DNA of 64,000 nucleotides, taken from Pseudomonas sp. PD9R (GTDB taxonomy: Bacteria > Pseudomonadota > Gammaproteobacteria > Pseudomonadales > Pseudomonadaceae). The translations under genes were made by a program, and so were the position numbers. Shown here piece after piece: positions 51,296 to 60,244 of this stretch (positions are counted from its first letter, which is position 1; every line of letters starts with the position of its first letter). The notes below the pieces were generated by a model that worked only from the letters and a program-made list of their open reading frames with translations, was not told the DNA's origin and did no database searches. Location: positions 248,001 to 312,000 of the forward strand of contig NZ_JAHTMR010000004.1 in assembly GCF_019200975.1 (NCBI RefSeq). The letters are read 5' to 3'.

Positions 51296-52114
51296 ATGAC
51301 ACTCATACGCCCTTTTCGCATTGGTCAGATTGTTCCGAGCTCCAACACCACCATGGAGACTGAGATTCCCGCCATGCTGCATGCGCGGGAAGCCATACTC
51401 CCCGAGCGATTTACCTTCCACTCCAGCCGTATGCGCATGCACAAAGTGACCAAGGAAGAGTTGGCCGCAATGAACAAGGAGGCGCTGCGCTGTGCTGCCG
51501 AGCTGTCGGACGCGCGTATGGATGTGATGAGCACGGCGTGCCTGGTCGCGATCATGGCAAGCGGTCGTGGGTATCACCGACAAACCGAGCGTGAGCTATT
51601 GGAAATTGCTCGTGCGAATCATTGCCTGGCAACCGTCATGACCTCTGCCGGTGCGCTGATCGAGGGCCTGAAGATCATGGGCGCGAAGCGTATCTCGCTG
51701 ATGGCGCCTTACATATGTTCCTTGACGGAGTTGGTGGTGGATTACATTCAGAGCGAGGGTATTGAAGTTATTGATTCGCTCAGCTTTGAAATCCCCGACA
51801 ACCTTGAGGTGGGTCAGCGTGATCCTATGCAACTTCTCAATGACGTGACGCGGTTGAACACTCAAGGCGCTGATGTAATCGTCGCTTCGGCATGCGTGCA
51901 GATGCCCTCACTTCCCGCCATACAAGCGATTGAAGACATGATGGGTATCCCGACAGTTTCTACTGCCGTATGCACGGTAAGGCGCATGCTGGATCATCTG
52001 AATCTTGATGCAATCGTGCCGAACGCCGGTTCGCTTCTCAGCGGAGTCTATCCACGGATTCCTTTTGAGCAGATTGACAGTCGCCATTCATCTTCCATTG
52101 TTGAATTGGGCTAA
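51296..52114 (+). CDS. Maleate cis-trans isomerase / Asp-Glu racemase superfamily protein
   Basis: 272 residues. VPSSNTTMETEI near residue 13 and the two catalytic cysteines Cys82 (STACLVAIM) and Cys200 (ASACVQMPS) match maleate isomerase (MaiA/NicE), which turns maleate into fumarate; arylmalonate decarboxylase is a relative but has only one catalytic Cys. AGAG precedes the ATG. Its presence hints that a pathway in the region ends in maleate, as in gentisate or nicotinate breakdown. Confidence 0.85.
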   Translation: MTLIRPFRIGQIVPSSNTTMETEIPAMLHAREAILPERFTFHSSRMRMHKVTKEELAAMNKEALRCAAELSDARMDVMSTACLVAIMASGRGYHRQTERELLEIARANHCLATVMTSAGALIEGLKIMGAKRISLMAPYICSLTELVVDYIQSEGIEVIDSLSFEIPDNLEVGQRDPMQLLNDVTRLNTQGADVIVASACVQMPSLPAIQAIEDMMGIPTVSTAVCTVRRMLDHLNLDAIVPNAGSLLSGVYPRIPFEQIDSRHSSSIVELG

Positions 52115-52174
52115 CGTGCCCGGACGTGCAGGTTTTTACTGTTTCGACCAATAGTTGACTATAAAGGCGGAAAG

Positions 52175-52921
52175 ATGACGGCGAAGACGATTCTTATCAC
52201 GGGCGCCAGTCGCGGGATCGGCCGCGCCGTCGCGATTCTGGCAGCACAGAAGGGCTGGTCTGTCATCGTTAACTATCTTCACAACGATGTTGCTGCGCAG
52301 CGAGTTGTGGATATGGTGAGAACGCTTGGCGCTAAATCCATCAAAATCCAGGGTGATGTAGCCCGTGAAGACGATGTCATCAGAGTGTTCCGGGAAGCCT
52401 CCACGCTTGGCCCTCTGGATGGCGTCGTCATTAACGCGGGCATCGTCGCTCCACCCCTTGCGCTTGTAGATATGACGCTCGAACGACTGCAACGAATGTT
52501 CGACGTTAACGTGCTCGGCGCCTATTTATGTGCCCGTGAAGCGGCACGACAGATGATCAAAAGCCGAGGCGGAAATGGCGGCTCCATCGTGCTGGTTTCG
52601 TCGATCGCGGCGGTGTCGGGCTCCCCAAATGAATTCATTGATTACGCAGGCTCGAAAGGCGCTATAGACACGTTGACCAAGGGGCTTGCCAAGGAACTCG
52701 GTCCGCAAGGCGTTCGAGTGAATGCTGTGCGTCCCGGCCTGATCGACACCGAAATTCATGCCAACGCAGGCCAACCGGATCGCGCCAGGAGAAGAGGGCT
52801 GAATACCCCTTTGGGCCGGCCTGGTTGTGCGGAGGAAGTGGCTGAAGCCATTATCTGGCTCCTCAGCGACCTGTCTTCGTACAACACTGGAACGCTCCTC
52901 GATGTGACGGGGGGCGTCTGA
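52175..52921 (+). CDS. Short-chain dehydrogenase/reductase
   Basis: 248 residues. TGASRGIG at 9-16, Ser142/143, Tyr157 and Lys161 (YAGSK), C-terminal LLDVTGGV. NNAG is INAG. Follows the isomerase by 60 bases, so probably co-transcribed. Resembles sugar/3-oxoacyl reductases; substrate unknown. Confidence 0.9.
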   Translation: MTAKTILITGASRGIGRAVAILAAQKGWSVIVNYLHNDVAAQRVVDMVRTLGAKSIKIQGDVAREDDVIRVFREASTLGPLDGVVINAGIVAPPLALVDMTLERLQRMFDVNVLGAYLCAREAARQMIKSRGGNGGSIVLVSSIAAVSGSPNEFIDYAGSKGAIDTLTKGLAKELGPQGVRVNAVRPGLIDTEIHANAGQPDRARRRGLNTPLGRPGCAEEVAEAIIWLLSDLSSYNTGTLLDVTGGV

Positions 52922-53123
52922 CTGCTCTGATGGGCAGGGAAGGCGCCGATGACTGATTGCAAATAAGGGTGTTGGTAACGAAACAAATAGGTGAATGGCT
53001 ATGAAAGGGGCGATTTATATCTATTAGAAGATCGCTTAATCGTTACTCAGAATTGGAGGCAACAAAAACAAATGTTGAGCAGTGGTGGATGACCACGATT
53101 CAGCAAATTTCTGGGAGAACGTT
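52922..53123. other. Leader region of the GMC2 transcription unit
   Basis: Non-coding apart from mini-frames. It holds the CTATTAGAAG element (53021-53056), a GGAGG with an A-rich CAACAAAAACAAATG sequence, and a six-codon frame MLSSGG (53072-53092). Confidence 0.45.
53021..53056. promoter_or_regulatory. Conserved regulatory element CTATTAGAAG-N11-GTTAC
   Basis: CTATTAGAAG (53021-53030), 11 bases, GTTACTCAGAATTGG (53042-53056). The same element with equal spacing is at 61270-61305 between the LysR and MBL genes. It probably marks a regulon of that LysR protein. Confidence 0.55.
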
Positions 53124-53279
53124 ATGTGTCTTCAAAACGCGAGCACCGGCCAGAATCGGTCGCGCAGCTTGGATCTTGCCCATTTTTTCACTGCTACCGC
53201 TTTGACTTGGAGGGTGTCTGGTGACGTGTCTGCCTCGATGACGCTTGAGCCTTTGCCAGTCGTGGAGGCAGCGCTGTGA
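53124..53279 (+). CDS. Small leader ORF coupled to GMC2 gene
   Basis: 51 codons (MCLQNASTGQNRSRSL...) from the ATG at 53124, with GGGAGA 6 bases upstream; the stop TGA overlaps the GTG start of the GMC gene (GTGA). No family is recognised. It may be a leader peptide giving translational coupling, or no gene at all. Confidence 0.35.
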   Translation: MCLQNASTGQNRSRSLDLAHFFTATALTWRVSGDVSASMTLEPLPVVEAAL

Positions 53280-54955
53280 AGACTGAGGAATTTGACTACG
53301 TCATCGTCGGTGCCGGCTCCGCTGGTTGCACACTGGCTTATCGTCTGGGAGAAAATCCCGCGTTGCGGATTCTGGTTCTGGAGGCGGGTGGGGAAGACCG
53401 TTCTTCAGTCATCAAAACCCCTTTACTGTGGGGACTGATTCTTAAAAATCGCTTGTTTGATTGGGGCTATTTTTCAGAACCCGAGGCCGCGATGGATAAC
53501 CGCCGGGTTGAATGCGCCAGAGGCAAGGTCGTAGGTGGCAGTTCGTCGATCAATGGCATGGCCTATGGGCGTGGCGCTCGTGAGGACTACGACTTCTGGG
53601 CTGACGGTCTTGGACTCCCTGGTTGGTCTTATGACGACGTGCTTCCCTACTTCAAGCGTTCAGAGTCCTGGGAAGGAGGGGAAAGCGAGTTACGGGGTGG
53701 AAAAGGTCCGCTGACTGTAATGAATCTGAACTTTGAAGACCCGCTGGTAGGCGGCTTTCTCAGGGCGACCGAACGGTGTGGCTATCACTCCAACCCTGAT
53801 TACAACGGCAGTTCTGTCGAAGGCTTCGGTCCTATGCAGGCAACGATTCGCAACGGTAAGCGTTGCAGTGCCGCCGTTGCGTATCTGCGTCCGGCGCTGG
53901 CGCGCCAGAACGTCACACTGATTACGGAGGCATTGGTCAGCAGGGTCGTACTCGACCAGTCGCCGTCACCCAAGGCCACCGGTGTGGAGTACACCTGCAA
54001 TGGCGAGCGATTCCTCGCGAACGTGCGTCACGAAGTGATCCTGGCTGGTGGTGTGATCAACTCTCCACAATTGCTCATGCTCTCCGGGATTGGCGATCCG
54101 GTCGCACTGGCAGAACACGGAATCAAGGCGCGAGTGTCATTGCCAGGCGTAGGGCAGAATTTGCACGATCATGTGGTGTTTGATTTACGTTTCAACCGAC
54201 TGAAGACAGGCACCTTGCATCGAATGATGCGATACGACCGCATCGCTCTGGATGTTGCAAAGAACTTTCTTTTTGGCAACGGTTTTTCCGGAAAAATACC
54301 GGCCGCCGCGGTCGGCTTGATCCGCACTCAAAGCCAATTGGATCTCCCGGACGCTCAGTTGATTCTCGCGGCGGGGCCGATGACCGCAGCCCCTTATTTC
54401 CATCCATTCGTTAAGCCGTATCGTGACGGCTTCGGGATAAAAGGGGTGTTCCTCACCCCCGAGAGCCGTGGGCGAGTCAGGCTTGCCAGCGCGGACCCGG
54501 CAGCGCCGATGTTGATCGAGCAGAACTTCCTGGTCACGGAGAATGATCGCCGTTCAGTGCGTGAAATGTTCAAGCGCATGCGTGAAATAGCCGCCCAGCC
54601 CTACCTCCAGGCATTTGTCGAGCAAGAAGTATGGCCTGGTGCGAACTGCAACAGCGATGACGAAATTGATGCGTTCATTCGGCGAACCGCCATTACGCTC
54701 CATCACCCTGTAGGCACTTGCAAGATGGGCTCGGATGACGACCCGATGGCCGTACTTGATGAGCAGATGCGAGTGCGAGGCGTACAGGGGCTCCGTGTGG
54801 TTGATGGCTCATCCATTCCACGGGTCATGCGTGCCGCTACCAATGCACCCATCATCATGATGGCTGAGAAGGTGAGTGACTTGATTGTTGGAAAAGAGCT
54901 GCCAGCCGTTGCTGGCAAGGCAAAGTCGTCAATGCCGTCCGCGGCGAGCGTTTAG
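53276..54955 (+). CDS. GMC-family alcohol dehydrogenase/oxidase (choline dehydrogenase-like)
   Basis: 559 residues. FAD motif VGAGSAGCTLAYRL near residue 9, GMC signature GGSSSINGMAYGRG, C-terminal HHPVGTCKMG and SSIPRVMRAATNAPIIMMAEK with the active-site His/Asn region. Start is GTG at 53276, GGAGG upstream. Unlike the GMC protein at 13247 it has no export signal. Likely oxidises a pathway alcohol such as a benzylic alcohol; AlkJ and polyethylene glycol dehydrogenases are relatives. Confidence 0.92.
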   Translation: MKTEEFDYVIVGAGSAGCTLAYRLGENPALRILVLEAGGEDRSSVIKTPLLWGLILKNRLFDWGYFSEPEAAMDNRRVECARGKVVGGSSSINGMAYGRGAREDYDFWADGLGLPGWSYDDVLPYFKRSESWEGGESELRGGKGPLTVMNLNFEDPLVGGFLRATERCGYHSNPDYNGSSVEGFGPMQATIRNGKRCSAAVAYLRPALARQNVTLITEALVSRVVLDQSPSPKATGVEYTCNGERFLANVRHEVILAGGVINSPQLLMLSGIGDPVALAEHGIKARVSLPGVGQNLHDHVVFDLRFNRLKTGTLHRMMRYDRIALDVAKNFLFGNGFSGKIPAAAVGLIRTQSQLDLPDAQLILAAGPMTAAPYFHPFVKPYRDGFGIKGVFLTPESRGRVRLASADPAAPMLIEQNFLVTENDRRSVREMFKRMREIAAQPYLQAFVEQEVWPGANCNSDDEIDAFIRRTAITLHHPVGTCKMGSDDDPMAVLDEQMRVRGVQGLRVVDGSSIPRVMRAATNAPIIMMAEKVSDLIVGKELPAVAGKAKSSMPSAASV

Positions 54956-55106
54956 TCCGGCCAGCACCCAATGGCGCCGCCTTCGGGCTGGGCTTGCTCG
55001 TTTGCAAGTCTGCGTGCGAAGGCGATGAAACTTAAATTTTCTGTGTTCTTGCACTTGCCTGTCGTCAGGTGGCACGAAAAGTTATCAAGCACACTCTGAG
55101 GCGTTT

Positions 55107-56078
55107 ATGTTTATGCAAACATCCGAGCCCACGCTGACTGTGAAAGTAGCACGTCGTAGTGAGGAGACTGAGCGGGTTATATCACTAGAACTGGTCACCC
55201 TTACAGGTGAGCCATTGCCTTCTTTTGAAGCCGGTGCACATGTTGAGGTTAATGTCAGGGCAGGTGTTAATCGGCATTACTCACTGTGTAATGATCCGCG
55301 TAATCATGATCGTTATGTTTTGGGTGTATTACGCGAAACTGCTTCCCGGGGTGGATCTGAAACCATTCATGAAGAGTTTGATGTTGGTACAACTTTCAGC
55401 ATTAGCCCGCCTCGAAATAACTTCGGGCTGGATGAGTCGGCAGGGCATTCGATTTTATTTGGCGGCGGTATCGGAATTACCCCTTTAATCGCGATGGCGT
55501 GGCATCTACATGCCCAAGGTGCATCGTTTGAAATGCATTACTGCGCCCGTGATCAGGTGAGTGCCGCGTTTTATGATCAGCTCAAGCAGACGCCTTTCGC
55601 AGCCCATGTCACTGGCCATTTCGATGAGGGCAACCCCAGCAAGTTCTGTAATTTCTCCGCCGTGCTGGATGCACGCGCCCCGGATCGCCATGTGTATGTG
55701 TGTGGACCTGCCGGGTTCATGGAAGCTGTTGTCAACACGGCAAAGGGCCAGGGATGGGCAGGTGACAATATTCATGTTGAGCATTTCGGTGCCCAGATAG
55801 ATACCTCGGGAACAGGTTTCACCGTACACACCAAAAAAACCCGTCTCTCGCTTCAGGTGCCACCCGATAAAACCATCGCAGAAGTTCTGATTGCGGCTGG
55901 AGTCAATGTACCAATGTCCTGTGAACAAGGCGTGTGTGGAACGTGTTTGACGAAAGTGTTGGAGGGGGCGCCAGATCATAGAGATTTGTTTTTGACCGAT
56001 GCTGAAAAGACTAATAACGACCAAATGACGGTGTGCTGCTCTCGCTCACATTCCCGTGAGTTGGTGCTGGATATCTGA
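55107..56078 (+). CDS. VanB-type ferredoxin reductase of a Rieske oxygenase system
   Basis: 323 residues. Flavin motif RHYSLCN at 57-63, NAD(P)-binding GGGIGITP at 119-126 and YVCGPAGF, then plant-type [2Fe-2S] cysteines Cys272, Cys277, Cys280 and Cys310. This order (flavin, NAD, iron-sulfur C-terminal) defines class IA reductases such as VanB and phthalate dioxygenase reductase. It is 89 bases before the Rieske oxygenase and feeds it electrons. This stretch is visibly more AT-rich than the neighbours. Confidence 0.93.
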   Translation: MFMQTSEPTLTVKVARRSEETERVISLELVTLTGEPLPSFEAGAHVEVNVRAGVNRHYSLCNDPRNHDRYVLGVLRETASRGGSETIHEEFDVGTTFSISPPRNNFGLDESAGHSILFGGGIGITPLIAMAWHLHAQGASFEMHYCARDQVSAAFYDQLKQTPFAAHVTGHFDEGNPSKFCNFSAVLDARAPDRHVYVCGPAGFMEAVVNTAKGQGWAGDNIHVEHFGAQIDTSGTGFTVHTKKTRLSLQVPPDKTIAEVLIAAGVNVPMSCEQGVCGTCLTKVLEGAPDHRDLFLTDAEKTNNDQMTVCCSRSHSRELVLDI

Positions 56079-56167
56079 TACGTGCCACCGCGATAAAAAA
56101 TAATTGTTCTGATGCCTGATTGTATTAATTGATCTTCGTATTATTCAAATAAGAAAAGGAGAGGTTC

Positions 56168-57232
56168 ATGAAGTTTCTCTACAACGCTTGGTACCCGGCC
56201 GGATGGGCCACCGATATCGAAACAGGGAAGATGGTTGCTAAAACATTCCTTAATCAACGCATTGTGATGTTTCGAGACAGTCAGGGTGTGGTCAAGGCCC
56301 TGGAAGACCGCTGCCCTCATCGTTTCGTCCCTCTGCATCTGGGCGAATTGAAAGGCGATACGATTCAATGCGCTTACCACGGGCTCACGTTTGACTGCTC
56401 CGGCGCGTGTGTGCTGAACCCGCACGGGAACGGTGCGATTCCCAAGGCGGCAAAAGTTCGCAGTTACCCGATGGCTGAGGTCTACGGTCTGGTATGGATC
56501 TGGATGGGCGACGCGGACAAGGCAGACCAGGCACTCATCTCTGATTTCACCGAGCTTGATCCGGTGAAGAAATTCGTCGGTAAGAGTTACCTGTTGGTCA
56601 ATGCGAACTACGTATTGGAAAACGACAACATCATGGACCTCAGCCATATCGAGTTTCTTCACAAAGCCTCACTGGGCAGCAGTAAGGTTTCCGAAGGGAA
56701 GATCGATGTGGTTCAGGTCGGTGACACGGTTCACTCCATGCGATCCACGAGCGCAGAAAAGCTCACTGCCGATTTGGAAAGAATGCGTGGAATTCCGCCC
56801 GGGCAATTGGTCGATCGATGGCTGGATGTTCGCTGGAATGCGCCAGCCAGTATGTTGTTGACGACGGGCTTTACCTATACCGGGAGACCAAAGGAGGAGG
56901 GACGTGAATTATTCTCGACTCACCTGTTCACGCCCGAAACGGAGTCGACTACCCATTATTGGTTTGGCATCGCCTTTCCTCGCTCCATGGGGCCGGAAGG
57001 GGAAACGTTAGCTGAGCAGAACATCAAGTGGCTGATTCAACCCTTCTCCAAAGAAGACATGCCGATGCTGGAAGCGCAGCAGCAGACAATCGGTGATCGG
57101 GATTTCTGGTCGTTAAATCCCGTGCTTCTGCCGAGCGATGGTGGAGCAGTGAGGGCTCGTCGAGTCCTGGACAGGCTTATCAAAGAAGAGCAGGAAAGTT
57201 TGGGTTTGGTGGCGAGTACCGAGCTGTCCTGA
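56168..57232 (+). CDS. VanA-type Rieske non-heme iron oxygenase
   Basis: 354 residues. Rieske ligands Cys49-x-His51 and Cys68-x2-His71 (CPHRF ... CAYHG); mononuclear iron site Asp157-x2-His160-x4-His165 (DLSHIEFLHK). Length and sequence match the vanillate O-demethylase/dicamba demethylase group, which remove O-methyl groups from methoxylated aromatics; some members hydroxylate other rings. AAGGAGAGG precedes the ATG. Catalytic residues are all present. Substrate not fixed. Confidence 0.93.
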   Translation: MKFLYNAWYPAGWATDIETGKMVAKTFLNQRIVMFRDSQGVVKALEDRCPHRFVPLHLGELKGDTIQCAYHGLTFDCSGACVLNPHGNGAIPKAAKVRSYPMAEVYGLVWIWMGDADKADQALISDFTELDPVKKFVGKSYLLVNANYVLENDNIMDLSHIEFLHKASLGSSKVSEGKIDVVQVGDTVHSMRSTSAEKLTADLERMRGIPPGQLVDRWLDVRWNAPASMLLTTGFTYTGRPKEEGRELFSTHLFTPETESTTHYWFGIAFPRSMGPEGETLAEQNIKWLIQPFSKEDMPMLEAQQQTIGDRDFWSLNPVLLPSDGGAVRARRVLDRLIKEEQESLGLVASTELS

Positions 57233-57262
57233 GCATGGATAACTGATATTGCCTTGAATACA

Positions 57263-57297
57263 GCCCTTTGGAATGAATGTTCCAAAGGGCTTTTTAT
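57263..57297 (+). terminator. Rho-independent terminator after Rieske oxygenase
   Basis: GCCCTTTGGAA (57263-57273) and TTCCAAAGGGC (57280-57290), 6-base loop, followed by TTTTTATT. A textbook terminator. Confidence 0.93.
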
Positions 57298-57337
57298 TGG
57301 TGGGTCGAATACTATCTGTACGCGAAGCATGAGCACT

Positions 57338-57664
57338 TCAGTGCGTGGTGCACTGGTCTTCACCTGCTTCGGGACAGGGCTGGCTATTTTCTTTACAGAT
57401 GGCGTTTTCAATACTGTTCATGGCAGGCGCCAGGACCTCTGCCAATGCCAGGGCTTTGGCTGTTGGGCGCATCTGTTTACCTTCCCGGATAAAGAGGGGG
57501 TCGTTGAAGTGTTTTCTCAATCGCACAAGCGCGCCGCTGACTGCAGGTTGACCCAGCCCCAGGCGTTGCGCAGATTTGGAAACATTGCACTCGTTGTACA
57601 TCACCAAAAAAGTGACCAGCAAGTTCAGGTTGAAGTCGGCCAATGCAAGTTTGTGTGTGTTCAT
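57338..57664 (-). pseudogene. Truncated LysR-family regulator (HTH and linker only)
   Basis: 108 codons from ATG at 57662-57664: FNLNLLVTFLVMYNECNVSKSAQRLGLGQPAVSGALVRLRKHFNDPLF is the HTH of NahR/LinR-like LysR proteins. The substrate-binding domain (about 200 residues) is absent; the frame ends after a non-homologous tail. Probably a deletion remnant; a free-standing DNA-binding protein is less likely. Confidence 0.8.
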
Positions 57665-57747
57665 GGTCGTTGAGAGATCACCTCGGAAACAATCGGCGTC
57701 GGACGTTCTTCTGCCGCGCAGCCGTGGGGCTGCACGGAAAAAATCAG

Positions 57748-59211
57748 TCAAAGTAAAATGTTGATGACTTTGGTTTCAAGGTAGCTGCGTAACTCCTCGA
57801 CGCCTTCTTCGCGATCGACACCGCTGTTTTTAAACCCGCCCCACGGCACCCCGATGTAATGTGCATTGCTGCCATTGATGAAGATGCTGCCAACCCTCAG
57901 GCGTTTGGCCGTGTTGAGTGCGGTTTTAATATCGTTGGTCCAGATGGCCGCTGACAGTCCGAACGTGGTGTCGTTTGCCATGGCAATGACTTGGTCGAGA
58001 TCACGCCATTTGGACACCGACAAAATGGGCCCGAAAACCTCTTCTTTCCATAAGCGCATGTCTGGCGACACGTCGGCATAGACCGTTGGCTCAACCCAGA
58101 AGCCTTTTGCAAACTCCGCGGATTGCGGACGTTTGCCCCCCGTCATCAGTCGCGCGCCGGCAGTCTGCTGCGGGTCCAGAAAGCTCATGACATGGTCCCA
58201 GCTCTTTTTCGAGTTTATGGGGCCCATGCCGGTGCTGGTGAGCATTGGATCACCGAGCTTGATCGCACTGACTCTCTGCACGATTCGGTCGAGTACCGCT
58301 TCGTAGATATCCTCATGGATCAATACGCGAGAATTCGAACCACAGGATTGCCCCTGCCAGTCGAAGTTCATGCCCCGCACAGCACTGTCGGCTACTGCGT
58401 CCAAATCCACATCCGGGAAGATGATCATTGGATTTTTGCCACCCAGTTCCAAGGTGACATGTTTCACCCCCGACTCTGCGGCATTGCGTTGAATGGCTTG
58501 ACCGGTCGGCACAGAGCCAATCAAGGCAATACGCTTCACGTCTGGGTGGCGCACGAGTGCATCGCCTACCGTGGCACCTGGACCGTTCACAATGTTGAAG
58601 ACACCTCGGGGGAGTACTTCTTTTGCAATCTCACCCAGGATAAGAACGGAAAGGGCACTGGTTTCAGGCGGTTTGACGACAACTGCGTTTCCGGCAACCA
58701 ATGCCGCTGCGGTTCGTGCGACAGAGAACATCGCAGGGTGGTTGTAAGCTGCAATTCTTGCTACCACGCCGTAAGGTTCGTGAACGGTCATGTGCAGATG
58801 CTGGCGAGTAGAGGGGATGGTTTCACCCTTCATACTGTAGGCCAAACCGGCGTAATAATTAAGGCTTCTGACGGTCTCGTTGAGGCTGGCCAATGTTGGC
58901 AAATAGGTATTGCCTGAGTCGAGTACTTCAATTCTGGAAATTTCTTCGGCTCTTTGTTTCAACCGCACGCCAAACTCTCGTAGCAGCTCTCCGCGCTCTT
59001 CACCTGTTTTAGCAGCCCACTCCGGCCATGCGTCCCGAGCCGCTGCGACTGCGCGATCAACATCCTTTCTGCTGCCAATAGCAACCTGGCCTATAACCTC
59101 TTCATTGGCAGGGTTGATCGAGTCTTCCCAGCCGCCTTCGCCTTCTACTAATTCACCATCGATCAGCAGGCGACCGACAATATTTGGGCTAGTCAAAATG
59201 ATTCTCCGCAT
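57748..59211 (-). CDS. NAD-dependent aldehyde dehydrogenase (betaine aldehyde-type)
   Basis: 487 residues. Asn157 (AYNHP), Glu255 (LELGGKN) and Cys290 (GQSCGSNSR) form the active site; VEPTVYADVSPDMRLWKEEVFGP is typical. Second ALDH of the window and only distantly like the one at 24259. It ends 84 bases from the truncated LysR. Probably oxidises the aldehyde made by the GMC enzyme. Confidence 0.92.
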   Translation of the reverse strand: MRRIILTSPNIVGRLLIDGELVEGEGGWEDSINPANEEVIGQVAIGSRKDVDRAVAAARDAWPEWAAKTGEERGELLREFGVRLKQRAEEISRIEVLDSGNTYLPTLASLNETVRSLNYYAGLAYSMKGETIPSTRQHLHMTVHEPYGVVARIAAYNHPAMFSVARTAAALVAGNAVVVKPPETSALSVLILGEIAKEVLPRGVFNIVNGPGATVGDALVRHPDVKRIALIGSVPTGQAIQRNAAESGVKHVTLELGGKNPMIIFPDVDLDAVADSAVRGMNFDWQGQSCGSNSRVLIHEDIYEAVLDRIVQRVSAIKLGDPMLTSTGMGPINSKKSWDHVMSFLDPQQTAGARLMTGGKRPQSAEFAKGFWVEPTVYADVSPDMRLWKEEVFGPILSVSKWRDLDQVIAMANDTTFGLSAAIWTNDIKTALNTAKRLRVGSIFINGSNAHYIGVPWGGFKNSGVDREEGVEELRSYLETKVINILL

Positions 59212-59236
59212 TGTTTTTAGACGAGAAGGTGTTGAG

Positions 59237-60016
59237 TTATTTGACGCGGGTAGTCACCCGAGATTTCCATAAATCCCAAGGGCGTTGTATTTGGGTCTCG
59301 ACGTTGATACGCGATGTTTGCGCTTCCTCCTGGCTCAGGTACACCACCCGACCCAGGCGTAATGCATCGCGCTGCAGGTTGGCGTTCACTTCGGCGTAAA
59401 CGGCCCGATAAACAGCGTGTTTGATCGAGGGGCCGACGGTGGTGGAACCGTGTCCGCGCATCAATACAAAGGATGCTTCACCCAGAGAGTCGGCCAGCGC
59501 GCGTCCCAGCTCGTTGCTGCGTACAAGGAGGTCGGAAGCGGTACCTGCGGTGTCTCGAATCTCAAACACTGGTACGCCTTGGCCGAGGAAACCACTCATA
59601 TGACAAACCGGTTGAAACTTGACATCACTGACCACCGTGAACGGAAGAACGGTGGGTGAATGACTGTGGACAATCGCCATGACGTCAGGACGAGCGCGAT
59701 AAATCTGACCGTGAATGAACCGCTCCAGATAGACCGCTCTGCCGTGGGCATTGACCGGTGTTCCATCCAAATGAAATTCGATGATGTCTTCAAGGCTTAC
59801 AGTGGCTGGGGCCATATTACGCGACAGCAAAAAGCGTTCAGGGTCTTTATCGTGGCGAACACTGACATGGCCGAAAGCGTCGACAATGCCTTGGTCGAAA
59901 AGGATGTGATTTGCACTTACCAGATCATCAAGCAATTCGGCGGCAGGTGCCGGGGCAGGAGACCCAAGGTCATTAATGATGGAAGATATTTTGTTCGGAT
60001 TATCTAAATTGCACAT
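59237..60016 (-). CDS. Class II aldolase/adducin-family protein (decarboxylase-like)
   Basis: 259 residues. Metal ligands His117 and His119 (VHSHSPT) and a later His in RGHGSTTVG, with Glu98 upstream (LERFIHGQIY). Family includes fuculose aldolases and the decarboxylases for HCOMODA and 3,4-dihydroxyphthalate in aromatic pathways, to which the sequence looks closest. ATG at 60014-60016. First gene of the minus operon with the ALDH, 25 bases apart. Confidence 0.87.
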   Translation of the reverse strand: MCNLDNPNKISSIINDLGSPAPAPAAELLDDLVSANHILFDQGIVDAFGHVSVRHDKDPERFLLSRNMAPATVSLEDIIEFHLDGTPVNAHGRAVYLERFIHGQIYRARPDVMAIVHSHSPTVLPFTVVSDVKFQPVCHMSGFLGQGVPVFEIRDTAGTASDLLVRSNELGRALADSLGEASFVLMRGHGSTTVGPSIKHAVYRAVYAEVNANLQRDALRLGRVVYLSQEEAQTSRINVETQIQRPWDLWKSRVTTRVK

Positions 60017-60128
60017 GAGTTGCTTCCAGGTTGCGATTCGGAGGCGATCAGGTGGGCACAACGCCCAGAGTGGCCGATCGTCGCCTCAGAATAGGAAGCA
60101 CGTGGAGAGGCGTCTATTAGGTAGGATT

Positions 60129-60144
60129 GGCTATATTCATAGCC
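60129..60144. promoter_or_regulatory. Inverted repeat upstream of aldolase gene
   Basis: GGCTAT (60129-60134) and ATAGCC (60139-60144), 4-base spacer, 113 bases before the aldolase start. Possible regulator site. Confidence 0.4.
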
Positions 60145-60244
60145 ATTCAAGTATGGAAAAAGCGCTGGTTATGGCGCTGTTTTCCATTTGATCTGATTCG
60201 GCTTGCGAAGCGAGTCATCAGTCACCTTTGACGGTGGAGTCTAA

